From CAVROT01 sp963722905 (GTDB lineage: Bacteria > Pseudomonadota > Alphaproteobacteria > Rhodobacterales > Rhodobacteraceae): a stretch of 64,000 nt of DNA. Positions within the stretch are counted from its first letter, which is position 1. Every line of letters starts with the position of its first letter. The DNA is taken from NCBI GenBank assembly GCA_963722905.1, contig CAVROT010000006.1:284876-348875 (forward strand). The letters run 5' to 3'. Under the pieces are notes generated by a model, which did not search any database, was not told where the DNA came from, and worked only from the letters and a program-made list of their open reading frames with translations. Below, one piece after another: positions 35,804-44,875 of the stretch. Both the position numbers and the translations under genes were made by a program.

Positions 35804-38044
35804 ATGATCCCCACCATCGCCCAAGCGCTCGCCCAGCGTGGCTACGACACGCTGACCCCGGTGCAGCGGGCGGTCACGGCCGAGGGGCTGGAGGGCGCCG
35901 ACCTTCTGGTCTCGGCCCAGACCGGCTCGGGCAAGACGGTCGCCTTCGGCCTCGCCATCGCGCCGACGCTGCTGGGGGACACGGACGCCTTCGCCCCCGC
36001 CGCGGCGCCGCTGGGCCTGGTCATCGCGCCCACCCGCGAGCTGGCGCTGCAGGTCCGTCGCGAGCTGGCGTGGCTCTACGCCGGGGCGGGCGCGGTGCTG
36101 GCCGGCGCGGTCGGCGGCATGGACATGCGCGACGAACGCCGGGCGCTGGAGCGCGGCGCCCACGTGGTCGTCGCCACGCCGGGGCGGCTGCGCGATCACA
36201 TCATGCGCGGCTCGATCGACATGGGATCGCTGCGCGCGGTCGTGCTGGACGAGGCGGACGAGATGCTGGACCTCGGGTTCCGCGAGGATCTGGAGTTCAT
36301 CCTTGCCGCCGCGCCCGAGGCGCGCCGAACGCTGATGTTCTCGGCCACCGTGCCGCCCGGTATCGCGCGGCTGGCGGGCACGTTCCAGCGCGACGCGGTG
36401 CGGGTCGAGACGGCGGGCGAGGCGCGTCAGCACGCCGACATCGAATATCGCGCGCTGGAGGTCGCGGCGGGCGACGCCGAGACGGCGGTGATCAACGTGC
36501 TGCGCTATCACGAGGCGCCCTGCGCGCTGGTCTTTTGCAACACGCGCGCGGCGGTGAACCGGATGGTGACGCGGCTGGGAAACCGCGGCTTTCCGGTCGT
36601 GGCGCTGTCGGGCGAGCTGAGCCAGACCGAACGCAGCCATGCCCTGCAGGCGATGCGTGACGGGCGGGCGCGGGTCTGCGTGGCCACGGACGTGGCGGCG
36701 CGCGGGATCGACCTGCCGGGGCTGGAGCTGGTGATACACGCCGAGCTTCCGACCGGGCACGAGACGCTGCTGCACCGCTCGGGGCGGACCGGGCGCGCGG
36801 GGGCGAAGGGAATCAGCGCGATGATCGTGCCGGCCCGCGCGCGCGCGAAGGCGCAGCGCCTGCTGAAGGGGGCGCGCGTCGTCGCCGACTGGGGGCCGGC
36901 GCCCTCGGCCGAAGCGGTGCGCGCCCGCGACGAGGACCGGCTGATGGCCGATGCGATGTGGTCCGACCCCGTGACCGAGGACGAGAGCGGCCTCGTGGAC
37001 CGGCTGCTGGCAGCGCAGGACGCGCGCGCGCTGGCGGCCGCCGTCGTGCGGATGGCCCGCGCCCGCGCCTCGGCGCCCGAGGAGCTTTCGGCGCCCGACG
37101 CGCCGCGCGACCGGGCGCCCTTCGGGCCGTCGGCGACCTATTCGGTGACTGGCGGGCGGGCGGCGGGGGCCGATCCGGGCCGGCTGCTGGCGATGCTGTG
37201 CCGGGCGGGCGGGCTGACGCGCGAGGACGTCGGTGCGATCCGCGTCCGCGACGCCCATAGCACGGTCGAAGTGCGGCTGCCGGCGATCCCGACGCTGGAG
37301 ACGGCCGTGGGACCGGGCATGACGCTGGAGCCGGGCGTCGTCCTGCGCCGCCTCGACGCGGCACCCGCGGCTGGCACGACCGCGCCCCGCGCGAAAGCCG
37401 GCGGCACGGGAAAGGGCGCGCGCGCCGCCGGGCCTCCGCCGCCGGCCGCGTCCGGCGGACATGCGGCGCCCCCCTCCGATACGGCGCCCTGGTCGCCGGT
37501 GGCGGACGAAGTCCCGGCGGCCACGGTCCCGCCGCCCCCGTCTCGCGTGTCATCGCCGGCATCCTCTGCCGCCATGCCGCCGCCCCCGAGGGAGACGCCG
37601 ACCGGACCGCCGCGCAAGCGGTTCGCGAAACCGGCAGGCAAGGCTCATGGCGCGCCGGCCCCGAAGGTCGCGGCCCCCGATCCAGCGGCGCCGGCGGGAC
37701 GAACCGAAAAGCCCCGGCCGTCTGCCGGCCCCCGTGACGGCAGGCCGGCCGGCGCCGGCAAGGCGAACGACCGCAAGGACCGTCGTACCGGCGGGCCTGC
37801 CGGCGGGCCGCCCCGGGGCGGTCCCAAGGGGGCGTCGGGCGCGCCTGGAAAGTCCGGATTCGGACAGGGGGGCAAGCCCGCCGGCAAGCCGCGTCAGGAT
37901 GCCACCGATCCGTCGCGCCGCTTCGTCCCGCCGGGCCGCCCGGGAAAGCCGGGCGCGCCCAAGGCCGGGGCCGGCAGGACCGGCCCCGGCAAGGCACGCG
38001 GCGGCGATGCGACGCCGCGCCGTGGCGGCCCCAAGCCACGCTGA
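35804..38044 (+). CDS. DEAD-box RNA helicase with DbpA-type domain and long basic tail
   Basis: The 746-residue protein has all DEAD-box motifs: AQTGSGKT, PTREL, TPGR, DEADEMLDLGF, SAT, RGIDLPG and HRSGRTGRAG within residues 1-360. A DbpA/RNA-binding domain lies at about 445-525 (VRDAHSTVEVRLPAIPTLE). The last 220 residues are a low-complexity Pro/Gly/Ala/Lys/Arg-rich tail, likely disordered and RNA-binding. It resembles alphaproteobacterial DeaD/CsdA-like helicases involved in ribosome assembly or cold response. The start at ATG 35804 gives the Q-motif at the expected distance; the frame to 35624 overlaps the divergent protease. Confidence 0.92.
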   Translation: MIPTIAQALAQRGYDTLTPVQRAVTAEGLEGADLLVSAQTGSGKTVAFGLAIAPTLLGDTDAFAPAAAPLGLVIAPTRELALQVRRELAWLYAGAGAVLAGAVGGMDMRDERRALERGAHVVVATPGRLRDHIMRGSIDMGSLRAVVLDEADEMLDLGFREDLEFILAAAPEARRTLMFSATVPPGIARLAGTFQRDAVRVETAGEARQHADIEYRALEVAAGDAETAVINVLRYHEAPCALVFCNTRAAVNRMVTRLGNRGFPVVALSGELSQTERSHALQAMRDGRARVCVATDVAARGIDLPGLELVIHAELPTGHETLLHRSGRTGRAGAKGISAMIVPARARAKAQRLLKGARVVADWGPAPSAEAVRARDEDRLMADAMWSDPVTEDESGLVDRLLAAQDARALAAAVVRMARARASAPEELSAPDAPRDRAPFGPSATYSVTGGRAAGADPGRLLAMLCRAGGLTREDVGAIRVRDAHSTVEVRLPAIPTLETAVGPGMTLEPGVVLRRLDAAPAAGTTAPRAKAGGTGKGARAAGPPPPAASGGHAAPPSDTAPWSPVADEVPAATVPPPPSRVSSPASSAAMPPPPRETPTGPPRKRFAKPAGKAHGAPAPKVAAPDPAAPAGRTEKPRPSAGPRDGRPAGAGKANDRKDRRTGGPAGGPPRGGPKGASGAPGKSGFGQGGKPAGKPRQDATDPSRRFVPPGRPGKPGAPKAGAGRTGPGKARGGDATPRRGGPKPR

Positions 38045-38275
38045 CCGCCGCGCGTGCCGCGCCTCAGGCGAGACAGGTCGCCCCCGGGCGCCCGGCGCAG
38101 GCGATCGACGCGCGATGCCCCGACCGCGCCTGCCGCCCGGCCCGAATGCCCAGCCTTGCGAAGCGGCAACCCACCCCCTAGGTAGGACGCGCCATGTCGG
38201 GGCGATCCGCGCCCCCACGCGACACGCCGCCAGCCGGCGGCCGCATCCCGCACCGCAACGGAGACCGCCGCCACC

Positions 38276-38605
38276 ATGTTCGTCACACCCGCCTACGCGC
38301 AGGCCGCAGGGGGGGGCGCCGCCGGCGCCCTGACCAGCTTCGTCCCGCTGATCCTGATCTTCGCCATCATGTACTTCCTGCTGATCCGTCCCCAGCAGAA
38401 GAAGGTGAAGGAGCATCAGAAGATGGTGGCGGCCCTGCGTCGGGGCGACCAGATCGTCACGGCCGGCGGCCTGATCGGCAAGGTCAGCAAGGTCAAGGAC
38501 GACGCCGAGGTCGAGGTCGAGCTGAGCGAGGGCATGCGCGTGCGCGTCGTCCGTTCGACCATCGCGCAGGTCATCTCCAAGACCGAGCCGGCGCCGACCA
38601 CCTGA
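38276..38605 (+). CDS. yajC: Preprotein translocase subunit YajC
   Basis: The 109-residue protein has one transmembrane helix (about residues 22-39, FVPLILIFAIMYFLLI), the conserved RPQQKKVKEHQKM and the GDQIVTAGGLIGKV segment of YajC, an accessory partner of SecDF. It lies 48 bases upstream of secD. The 230-base region before it has no gene and presumably carries the operon promoter. Confidence 0.96.
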   Translation: MFVTPAYAQAAGGGAAGALTSFVPLILIFAIMYFLLIRPQQKKVKEHQKMVAALRRGDQIVTAGGLIGKVSKVKDDAEVEVELSEGMRVRVVRSTIAQVISKTEPAPTT

Positions 38606-38653
38606 TCCGCCGCCCGGCCGCCCGTTCCCGACCGCACCGAAAGCGCCGACGCC

Positions 38654-40315
38654 ATGCTGCATATCCCGATGTGGAAACGTATCCTGATCTGGGGCGTCGT
38701 CGCGCTGGGCCTGATCTTCGCGCTGCCCAACGCGTTCTACAGCCGGGTCGAGGGGCATAACGACGCCCTCGTCGAGATCGAGCGTCTGGGCGAGACGCCC
38801 GAGCGTGCGGCGATGGCCGGCGCCTGGCCCGACTGGATGCCGGCGAGCCTCGTGAACCTCGGCCTGGACCTGCGCGGGGGGGCGCACCTGCTGGCCGAGG
38901 TTCAGGTCTCGGACGTCTATGCCGCCCGCCTCGACGGTGTGTGGCCGGAGGTCCGCGACGCGCTGCGCACCGAGCGGGATACCGTCGGCACCGTGCGCCG
39001 CACCGACCGTGGCGGCGATACGTTGCGCTTTCGCATCTCGAATCCCGAGGGGATGGCGCGGGCGCTGGAGGTGGTGCGCGGCATCGCGCGGCCCGTCACG
39101 TCGCTGACCGGGGTGGGCGCCAGCGACATCGCGGTGTCGGGCAGCGGCGACACCGTGTCTGTCACGCTCAGCGACGAGGAACGGCGCGCCACCGATGAGC
39201 GTACCATCCGCCAGAGCCTAGAGATCATCCGCCGCCGCGTCGACGAGGTCGGCACGCGCGAACCCACGATCCAGCGCCAGGGGTCCGACCGCATCCTGAT
39301 CCAGGTGCCGGGCATCGGATCGGCCGAAGAGCTCAAGGCCCTCATCGGCACCACGGCCCAGCTGACCTTCAACCCTGTCGTCGGACGGGTGGACAGTGCG
39401 GACGAGCCTGCCGGGCCGCGCAACGTGGTGCTGCCCTCGCTGGACGAACCGGGGCTCTTCTACATCCTCGAACAGTCGCCCGTCGTCTCGGGCGAGGAAC
39501 TGGTCGACGCCCAGCCCGCCTTCGACCAGAACGGCCGCCCGGCCGTCAACTTCCGCTTCAACCCCACCGGCGCGCGAAAATTCGGCGACTACACCGCCGA
39601 GAACGTCGGGTCGCCCTTCGCCATCGTACTGGACGACGAGGTCATCAGCGCGCCGGTGATCCAGAGCCACATCGCGGGCGGCAGCGGCATCATCACCGGA
39701 AATTTCACGGTCGAGGATTCCACGCAGCTGGCCGTGCTGCTGCGCGCGGGCGCCCTGCCGGCCAAGCTGACGTTTCTTGAGGAACGCACCATCGGCCCCG
39801 AACTGGGGCAGGACAGCATCGACGCGGGCCGGATCGCCTGCCTCGTCGCCTTCGGAGCGGTGCTGGTGTTCATGTTCCTGGCCTACGGCCTCTTCGGCCT
39901 CTTCGCCAACATCGCGCTGCTGCTCAACGTCGGGCTGCTGTTCGGGCTGCTGTCGGCCATCGGGGCGACGCTGACGTTGCCGGGCATCGCCGGCATCGTG
40001 CTGACCATCGGCATGGCGGTGGACGCCAACGTGCTGGTTTTCGAACGCATCCGCGAAGAGCTCAAGACCGCCCGCGGCCCCGCCCGCGCGATCGAACTGG
40101 GCTACGACCGGGCGCTCAGCGCCATCGTGGATGCCAATATAACGACCTTCATCATCGCCGCGATCCTCTTTGCGCTGGGCTCCGGCCCGGTGCGCGGCTT
40201 CTCGATCACGCTGGGGCTGGGGATCATGACGTCGGTCTTCACCGCGCTCTATGTCACGCGGCTGATCCTTGTCACGTGGTTCGAGCGCCGCCGCCCCAAG
40301 ACGATCCTGATATGA
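38654..40315 (+). CDS. secD: Protein translocase subunit SecD
   Basis: SecD, with SecF, uses proton flow to pull proteins through SecYEG on the periplasmic side. The 553-residue protein has an N-terminal helix (about 7-25), the motif GLDLRGGAHL, a large P1 periplasmic domain, and a C-terminal RND-type bundle of helices with the conserved GMAVDANVLVFERIREE. Length and motifs are normal. It is followed by secF after 28 bases. Confidence 0.97.
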   Translation: MLHIPMWKRILIWGVVALGLIFALPNAFYSRVEGHNDALVEIERLGETPERAAMAGAWPDWMPASLVNLGLDLRGGAHLLAEVQVSDVYAARLDGVWPEVRDALRTERDTVGTVRRTDRGGDTLRFRISNPEGMARALEVVRGIARPVTSLTGVGASDIAVSGSGDTVSVTLSDEERRATDERTIRQSLEIIRRRVDEVGTREPTIQRQGSDRILIQVPGIGSAEELKALIGTTAQLTFNPVVGRVDSADEPAGPRNVVLPSLDEPGLFYILEQSPVVSGEELVDAQPAFDQNGRPAVNFRFNPTGARKFGDYTAENVGSPFAIVLDDEVISAPVIQSHIAGGSGIITGNFTVEDSTQLAVLLRAGALPAKLTFLEERTIGPELGQDSIDAGRIACLVAFGAVLVFMFLAYGLFGLFANIALLLNVGLLFGLLSAIGATLTLPGIAGIVLTIGMAVDANVLVFERIREELKTARGPARAIELGYDRALSAIVDANITTFIIAAILFALGSGPVRGFSITLGLGIMTSVFTALYVTRLILVTWFERRRPKTILI

Positions 40316-40343
40316 CGCGTCCCATCCCCCGGCGAGGTCCCCC

Positions 40344-41312
40344 ATGCGGCTGAGACTGGTCCCAGAGACCACCAACATCGACTTCTTCCGCTACGCCCGC
40401 GCCACCTTCGGCGCGTCCTGCGTGGCGATGGTGCTGTCGGTCGTGGTCTGGGCCGTGATGGGCCTGAACTTTGGCATCGACTTCCGCGGCGGCACGACCA
40501 TCCGCACCGAGAGCGCCGTCGCCGTCGACGTCGGCGCCTACCGTGACGCCATCGCGCCGCTGGACCTGGGCGACGTCACCATAACCGAGGTCTTCGACCC
40601 GACCTTCGGCGCCGACCGCAACGTCGCCATGGTCCGCATCCAGGCGCAGGAGGGGCAGGAGAGCGTCGCCGCCGACACCGTGAACGCGGTCGAGGCGGCG
40701 CTGCAGCAGGTCGACCCCGGCATCGCCTTCCCGTCCGTCGAATCCGTCGGGCCCAAGGTTTCGGGAGAATTGATCCGCACCGCCTTCATCGCCGTGGGCG
40801 TGTCGCTGGCGGCGATCCTGTTCTACATCTGGCTGCGCTTCGAATGGCAGTTCTCGGTCGGGGCGGTGGCCGCGCTCTTCCACGACGTGCTGCTGACCAT
40901 CGGCCTCTTCTCGCTGCTGCAGATCCGGTTCGACCTCGCGACCATCGCCGCGATCCTCACGATCATCGGCTATTCGATCAACGACACCGTCGTCATATTC
41001 GACCGGCTGCGCGAGAACCTGGTGAAGTACAAGAAGACGCCGCTGGTCGAGGTCATGAACCGCTCGGTGAACGAGACGCTCAGCCGGACGCTGATGACCT
41101 CGGGCACCACGCTGCTGGCGCTGATCGCCCTGCTGGTGCTGGGCGGGGACGTGATCCGCGGCTTCGTCTTCGCGATCACCTGGGGCATCGTCGTGGGCAC
41201 CTATTCGTCGGTCTACGTGGCCAAGAACGTGGTGCTCTACCTCGGCGTGAACCGCGACCGGTCGAACGCCGACGCCACCACGGGGAACCAGTTCGGCAAC
41301 ATCGATGCCTGA
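40344..41312 (+). CDS. secF: Protein translocase subunit SecF
   Basis: The 322-residue partner of SecD has the motif FGIDFRGGTT in its first periplasmic loop, about six transmembrane helices, and the RND-type GYSINDTVVIFDRLREN motif. Its end overlaps the start of the TSUP gene by 8 bases, so the next two genes are probably cotranscribed. Confidence 0.97.
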   Translation: MRLRLVPETTNIDFFRYARATFGASCVAMVLSVVVWAVMGLNFGIDFRGGTTIRTESAVAVDVGAYRDAIAPLDLGDVTITEVFDPTFGADRNVAMVRIQAQEGQESVAADTVNAVEAALQQVDPGIAFPSVESVGPKVSGELIRTAFIAVGVSLAAILFYIWLRFEWQFSVGAVAALFHDVLLTIGLFSLLQIRFDLATIAAILTIIGYSINDTVVIFDRLRENLVKYKKTPLVEVMNRSVNETLSRTLMTSGTTLLALIALLVLGGDVIRGFVFAITWGIVVGTYSSVYVAKNVVLYLGVNRDRSNADATTGNQFGNIDA

Positions 41313-42063
41313 CCTGGCTGCCCTGATGCCGCAGGTATCGGGGCCGGGACTGGCGGTGCTGGGGGCGGTGACGTTGCTGGCCGGCATCGTATACGGCTTT
41401 GCGGGGTTCGGGGCGGCGCTGATCTTCATGCCGGTGGCCAGCGCCATCCTGCCGGTCGAGGCCGCGGTGGCCGCCTTCGCGGTGTCGGCCGCCGTGTCGC
41501 TGGTGACGGTGGTGCCGCGCGCCTGGGCGCAGGTGGACCGGGGCGCCGTCGCGGTGCTGATCGCGTCGGCGACCCTGTCGGCCTCGCTGGGTCTCTGGAT
41601 ACTGCGCACGACGGACGTCACGGCGATGCGCTGGGCGGTGCTGGCCGTGACGGCGGTGACGCTGGCGGCACTCGTGTCGGGATGGCGCTACCGTGCGGTG
41701 CCGACGACGGCGACGCGCGGGGCGGTGGGTCTGGCCACCGGGATGGTCGGCGGCGCGACCGGGCTGCTGGGTCCGGTGATGGTGCTGTTCCAGCTGGCCG
41801 GGCGCGACAGCGTCGCGCGGTCGCGGGCGACGGCACTGGTGTTCCTGACCGTCACCAGCATCCTGCTGCTGCCTCTGATGGCGCTGCAGGGAATGCTGAC
41901 GCGCGGTGCGGTGATGCTTGGCGCGATGCTGCTGGTTCCCTACGGCATCGGAACGCTTGTGGGCCAGCGGCTGTTCGACCCGGTGCGCGAGGTGCTGTAC
42001 CGTCGCGTGGCCTACGCGATGATCGGCGCGGCGATCCTGCTGGGCCTGCCGATCCACGGCTGA
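41305..42063 (+). CDS. TSUP family permease (TauE/SafE)
   Basis: The 252-residue protein has about eight hydrophobic helices in two homologous halves, with the TSUP hallmark GFAGFGAALIFMPV near residues 32-45 and GMVGGATGLLGP at about 147-158. TSUP permeases export or import small organic or sulfur-containing anions such as sulfite and sulfoacetate; the substrate here is unknown. It overlaps secF by 8 bases. Confidence 0.88.
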   Translation: MPDLAALMPQVSGPGLAVLGAVTLLAGIVYGFAGFGAALIFMPVASAILPVEAAVAAFAVSAAVSLVTVVPRAWAQVDRGAVAVLIASATLSASLGLWILRTTDVTAMRWAVLAVTAVTLAALVSGWRYRAVPTTATRGAVGLATGMVGGATGLLGPVMVLFQLAGRDSVARSRATALVFLTVTSILLLPLMALQGMLTRGAVMLGAMLLVPYGIGTLVGQRLFDPVREVLYRRVAYAMIGAAILLGLPIHG

Positions 42064-42078
42064 GAGAGGGCGCGCCCG

Positions 42079-42435
42079 ATGCAACTGAACGAGGTGGTCT
42101 ACGACGGCGCCAGGCCCATCGACGGCTACGGACCCGGATTCTTCCGCGTCGCCGGAGAGGTCCATGCCGGTGCGGCGGCGGTCCTGCCGTCCGGGGTCGC
42201 TGCATGGGCCGGGTTCGCCGATCCGGCGCCGTTCCTGGCGGCGGCGGGCGCCATCGACGTCCTGCTGGTCGGCACCGGAGCCGAGATCGCTCATGTGCCG
42301 CCCGCCTTCCGCTCCCTGCTGGAGGACGCCGGGATCGGGGTCGAGGCGATGGCCTCCCCCGCCGCCTGCCGCACCTACAACGTCCTGCTGGGCGAGGGCA
42401 GGCGTGTCGGCGCGGCCCTGCTGCCCGTCGGGTGA
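42079..42435 (+). CDS. Mth938-like (DUF498) domain protein
   Basis: The 118-residue protein matches the Mth938/NDUFAF3 fold: GYGPGFFRV early, DVLLVGTGAE in the middle, and the C-terminal GIGVEAM/ACRTYNVLLGEGR. In alphaproteobacteria it commonly lies just after secDF. Mitochondrial relatives assist complex I assembly; a bacterial role is not established. It overlaps ccmA by GTGA. Confidence 0.9.
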   Translation: MQLNEVVYDGARPIDGYGPGFFRVAGEVHAGAAAVLPSGVAAWAGFADPAPFLAAAGAIDVLLVGTGAEIAHVPPAFRSLLEDAGIGVEAMASPAACRTYNVLLGEGRRVGAALLPVG

Positions 42436-43067
42436 GCGACGTCGGCGATCCGGCACCGCTGCTGACGGTCACGGACGTCGCGCTGTCGCGCGGCGGGGTG
42501 CCGGTGCTGGCAGGCGTGTCCTTCGTGCTGCGGGCAGGGGCCGCGCTGATCCTGCGGGGTCCCAACGGGGCGGGCAAGACGACGCTGCTGCGCGCCGTCG
42601 CGGGCCTTCAGCCTGTCGCCGCCGGCACGATCGAGGCCGCCGAGGGCACCGTGGCGCTGGCCACCCACGCCGACGGAATCAAGGGCGCCTTCAGCGTGGA
42701 GGAGAATCTCGCCTTCTGGGCCGGGCTGCACGGCGCGCCCGGCGGCGCGGTCGCCGCGGCGATGGAGGGTTTCGGCCTGATGCGGCTGCGCGACCGGGCC
42801 GGACAGCACCTGTCGGCCGGGCAGCGCCGCCGCCTTGGACTGGCGCGCCTGCTGGTGGCGGGACGGCCCGTCTGGGCGCTGGACGAACCGACCGTGTCGC
42901 TGGACGACGAGGGCACGGCGCTGGTCGCCCGCGCCGCCGCCGCGCACTTGCGGGACGGCGGCGCGGTGATCGTCGCGACCCACGTGGACACCGGGATCGC
43001 GGGCGAGGTGCTGGACCTCGGACCCCACCGCCCCCGGCGCGTCGCGCTCGACCCGGCCTTCGCATGA
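42432..43067 (+). CDS. ccmA: Cytochrome c maturation ATP-binding protein CcmA
   Basis: CcmA is the ATPase of the CcmABCD system, which releases holo-CcmE carrying heme. The 211-residue protein has Walker A GPNGAGKTT, signature LSAGQRRRLGLARLL, Walker B VWALDEPTVSLD and H-loop VATHVD. The GTG start at 42432 overlaps the previous stop. It is followed by a 127-base spacer with repeats before ccmB, wider than usual for this operon. Confidence 0.95.
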   Translation: MSDVGDPAPLLTVTDVALSRGGVPVLAGVSFVLRAGAALILRGPNGAGKTTLLRAVAGLQPVAAGTIEAAEGTVALATHADGIKGAFSVEENLAFWAGLHGAPGGAVAAAMEGFGLMRLRDRAGQHLSAGQRRRLGLARLLVAGRPVWALDEPTVSLDDEGTALVARAAAAHLRDGGAVIVATHVDTGIAGEVLDLGPHRPRRVALDPAFA

Positions 43068-43100
43068 CCGGCATCGCGGCTCTGGCGGCGTGCCGCCGTC

Positions 43101-43204
43101 CCCGGCCGTGATCCGCCCTTCGGCCGCTGCGCTGCGGCACGGTCCGCGACCGTGATCCGGCAGGCGACCCCTGCGACGCGGCGCGGTCCCCGCCGTGATC
43201 CGGC
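43101..43204 (+). repeat. Three imperfect direct repeats ending in the ccmB start
   Basis: The motif CCGTGATCCG, preceded each time by a GGTCC/CGTCC-like segment, occurs at about 43107, 43151 and 43194, with a 43-44 base period. The third copy contains the ccmB GTG start. The first two are therefore decoys of the ccmB initiation region and are out of frame with each other by the period length. Confidence 0.7.
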
Positions 43205-43851
43205 TTGCGGGCCGCGACATCGCGCTGGCACTGCGGTCCGGCGGCGGGTTCGGCCTGGGGCTGGCGTTCTACCTCATCGTCGTGGCGCTGGTGCCCTTCG
43301 CGGTCGGACCCGGCGCCGCACGCCTCGCCCCCATCGCGCCCGGCATCGCCTGGGTCGCGGCGCTGCTGGCCTGTCTGCTGTCGCTCGACCGGGTCTTCGC
43401 GCTGGACGCCGAGGACGGGACGCTGGACCTGCTGGCCTGCGCGCCGGTGCCGCTGGAGGGTGTGGCTCTGGCCAAGGCGGCGGCGCACTGGGTCACGACG
43501 GGGCTGCCGCTGGCGGTGGTGGCGCCCCTGCTGGCGCTGTTGCTTCACCTGCCGGTCCAGGGCCTCGGGTGGCTGGCGCTGTCACTGGCGGTCGGCACGC
43601 CCGCCCTGTCGCTGATCGGGACGTTCGGGGCGGCGCTGACCGTGGGGGTGCGGCGCGGCGGACTGCTGCTGTCGCTGCTGGTGCTGCCGCTCTACGTGCC
43701 GGTGCTGATCTTCGGCGCCGATCTGGCGCGCCGCGGGGCCGAAGGGCTGCCCGTCGCCGTCCCCCTCGCACTGCTGGGCGGGATCGCTGCCGGCTGCGCG
43801 GCGCTGCTGCCCTTCGCCACCGCTGCGGCGCTGCGCATCAACCTGCGCTGA
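43195..43851 (+). CDS. ccmB: Heme exporter/CcmB membrane subunit
   Basis: The 218-residue protein has six transmembrane helices and the CcmB motifs FFVLVVALVPFAVGPG-like (here YLIVVALVPFAVGP) and FALDAEDGTLDLL. It is the membrane partner of CcmA. The GTG start at 43195 (MIRLAGRDIAL) fits the family. Confidence 0.95.
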   Translation: MIRLAGRDIALALRSGGGFGLGLAFYLIVVALVPFAVGPGAARLAPIAPGIAWVAALLACLLSLDRVFALDAEDGTLDLLACAPVPLEGVALAKAAAHWVTTGLPLAVVAPLLALLLHLPVQGLGWLALSLAVGTPALSLIGTFGAALTVGVRRGGLLLSLLVLPLYVPVLIFGADLARRGAEGLPVAVPLALLGGIAAGCAALLPFATAAALRINLR

Positions 43852-43985
43852 CGACCGCCGGCAGGCCAGGCCCCTGCGCCCCCGCGCGGCGATCCCGGTA
43901 TACGGACCTGGCGCCGATTATCGGCCCGGGCCGCGCGTGCCTGCGGCGACGCGGCCCGCTTGAGGGGGGCGGCGGCAGGGTCTAG

Positions 43986-44723
43986 ATGCTGTCCATGTCG
44001 CTCTGGTCCTACGCCAATCCCGCACGCTTCATGGCCGTCACGCGCCGCGCCGTGCCGGTGCTGTTCGCGCTGGGTTTCGTGGCGCTGGCAACGGGCCTCG
44101 GCTGGGGGTTCTTCGCCACGCCCGACGACTACCGAATGGGTGCGACGGTCAAGATCATCTACATCCACGTCCCCAGCGCCATGCTGGCCATCAACGCCTG
44201 GATCATGATGCTGGCGGGCTCTCTGATCTGGCTGATCCGCCGCCACCACGTCAGCGCGCTGGTCGCCCGCGCGGCGGCGCCGGCGGGCGCGGTGATGACC
44301 GTCATCGCGCTGGCCACGGGCGCCATCTGGGGCCAGCCGATGTGGGGGTCCTGGTGGGAATGGGACCCGCGCCTGACGTCGTTCCTCATCCTCTTCCTCT
44401 TCTATCTGGGATACATCGCCCTTTGGGCGGCGACCGAGGACCCCGATACCGCCGCCGACCTCACGTCGATCCTGTGCCTCGTGGGGTCGGTCTTCGCCGT
44501 GCTGTCGCGCTACGCGGTGCTGTTCTGGAGCCAGGGTCTGCACCAGGGCGCGTCGCTGAGCCTCGACGCCGAAAAGAACGTGGCCGACGTGTTCTACCAG
44601 CCCCTTCTCGTCAGCATCGCAGGGTTCGTCCTGCTGTTCTTCGCCGTCGTCTTGCTGCGCACAAGGACCGAGATCCGGGCCCGCCGCCTGCATGCGCTGC
44701 GTCTGCGCGCGCGGATGGCCTGA
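43986..44723 (+). CDS. ccmC: Heme lyase-associated protein CcmC
   Basis: CcmC attaches heme to CcmE. The 245-residue protein has six transmembrane helices and the tryptophan-rich WGSWWEWDPRLTS motif that binds heme, flanked by conserved His residues. A second ATG three codons in (43995, MSLWSYANP) matches relatives equally well and may be the true start. Its stop overlaps the ccmD start (TGATG). Confidence 0.95.
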   Translation: MLSMSLWSYANPARFMAVTRRAVPVLFALGFVALATGLGWGFFATPDDYRMGATVKIIYIHVPSAMLAINAWIMMLAGSLIWLIRRHHVSALVARAAAPAGAVMTVIALATGAIWGQPMWGSWWEWDPRLTSFLILFLFYLGYIALWAATEDPDTAADLTSILCLVGSVFAVLSRYAVLFWSQGLHQGASLSLDAEKNVADVFYQPLLVSIAGFVLLFFAVVLLRTRTEIRARRLHALRLRARMA

Positions 44724-44875
44724 TGCCCGAGCTGGGGAAATACGCGGCCGAGGTGCTGGGCGCCTATGGCGTGACGCTGGCGCTGCTGGCGGGTCTGGTG
44801 GGGCTGAGCTGGGCGCGTGCGGTCCGGGTTCGGCGCGCGCTGGAGCGGATGGAGGCGGCACGCGATGCGGATTAG
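44723..44875 (+). CDS. ccmD: Heme exporter protein CcmD
   Basis: A 50-residue protein with a single transmembrane helix (VLGAYGVTLALLAGLVGLSW) and a basic cytoplasmic C terminus (RAVRVRRALERME), as expected for CcmD. It overlaps ccmC at its start and ccmG at its end, confirming its place in the operon. Confidence 0.9.
   Translation: MPELGKYAAEVLGAYGVTLALLAGLVGLSWARAVRVRRALERMEAARDAD

Noticed and set aside
34918..37462. Long minus-strand frame joined to the protease
   Set aside because: Upstream of 35677 it is antisense to the DEAD-box helicase; the protease domain lies only in the last 250 codons.
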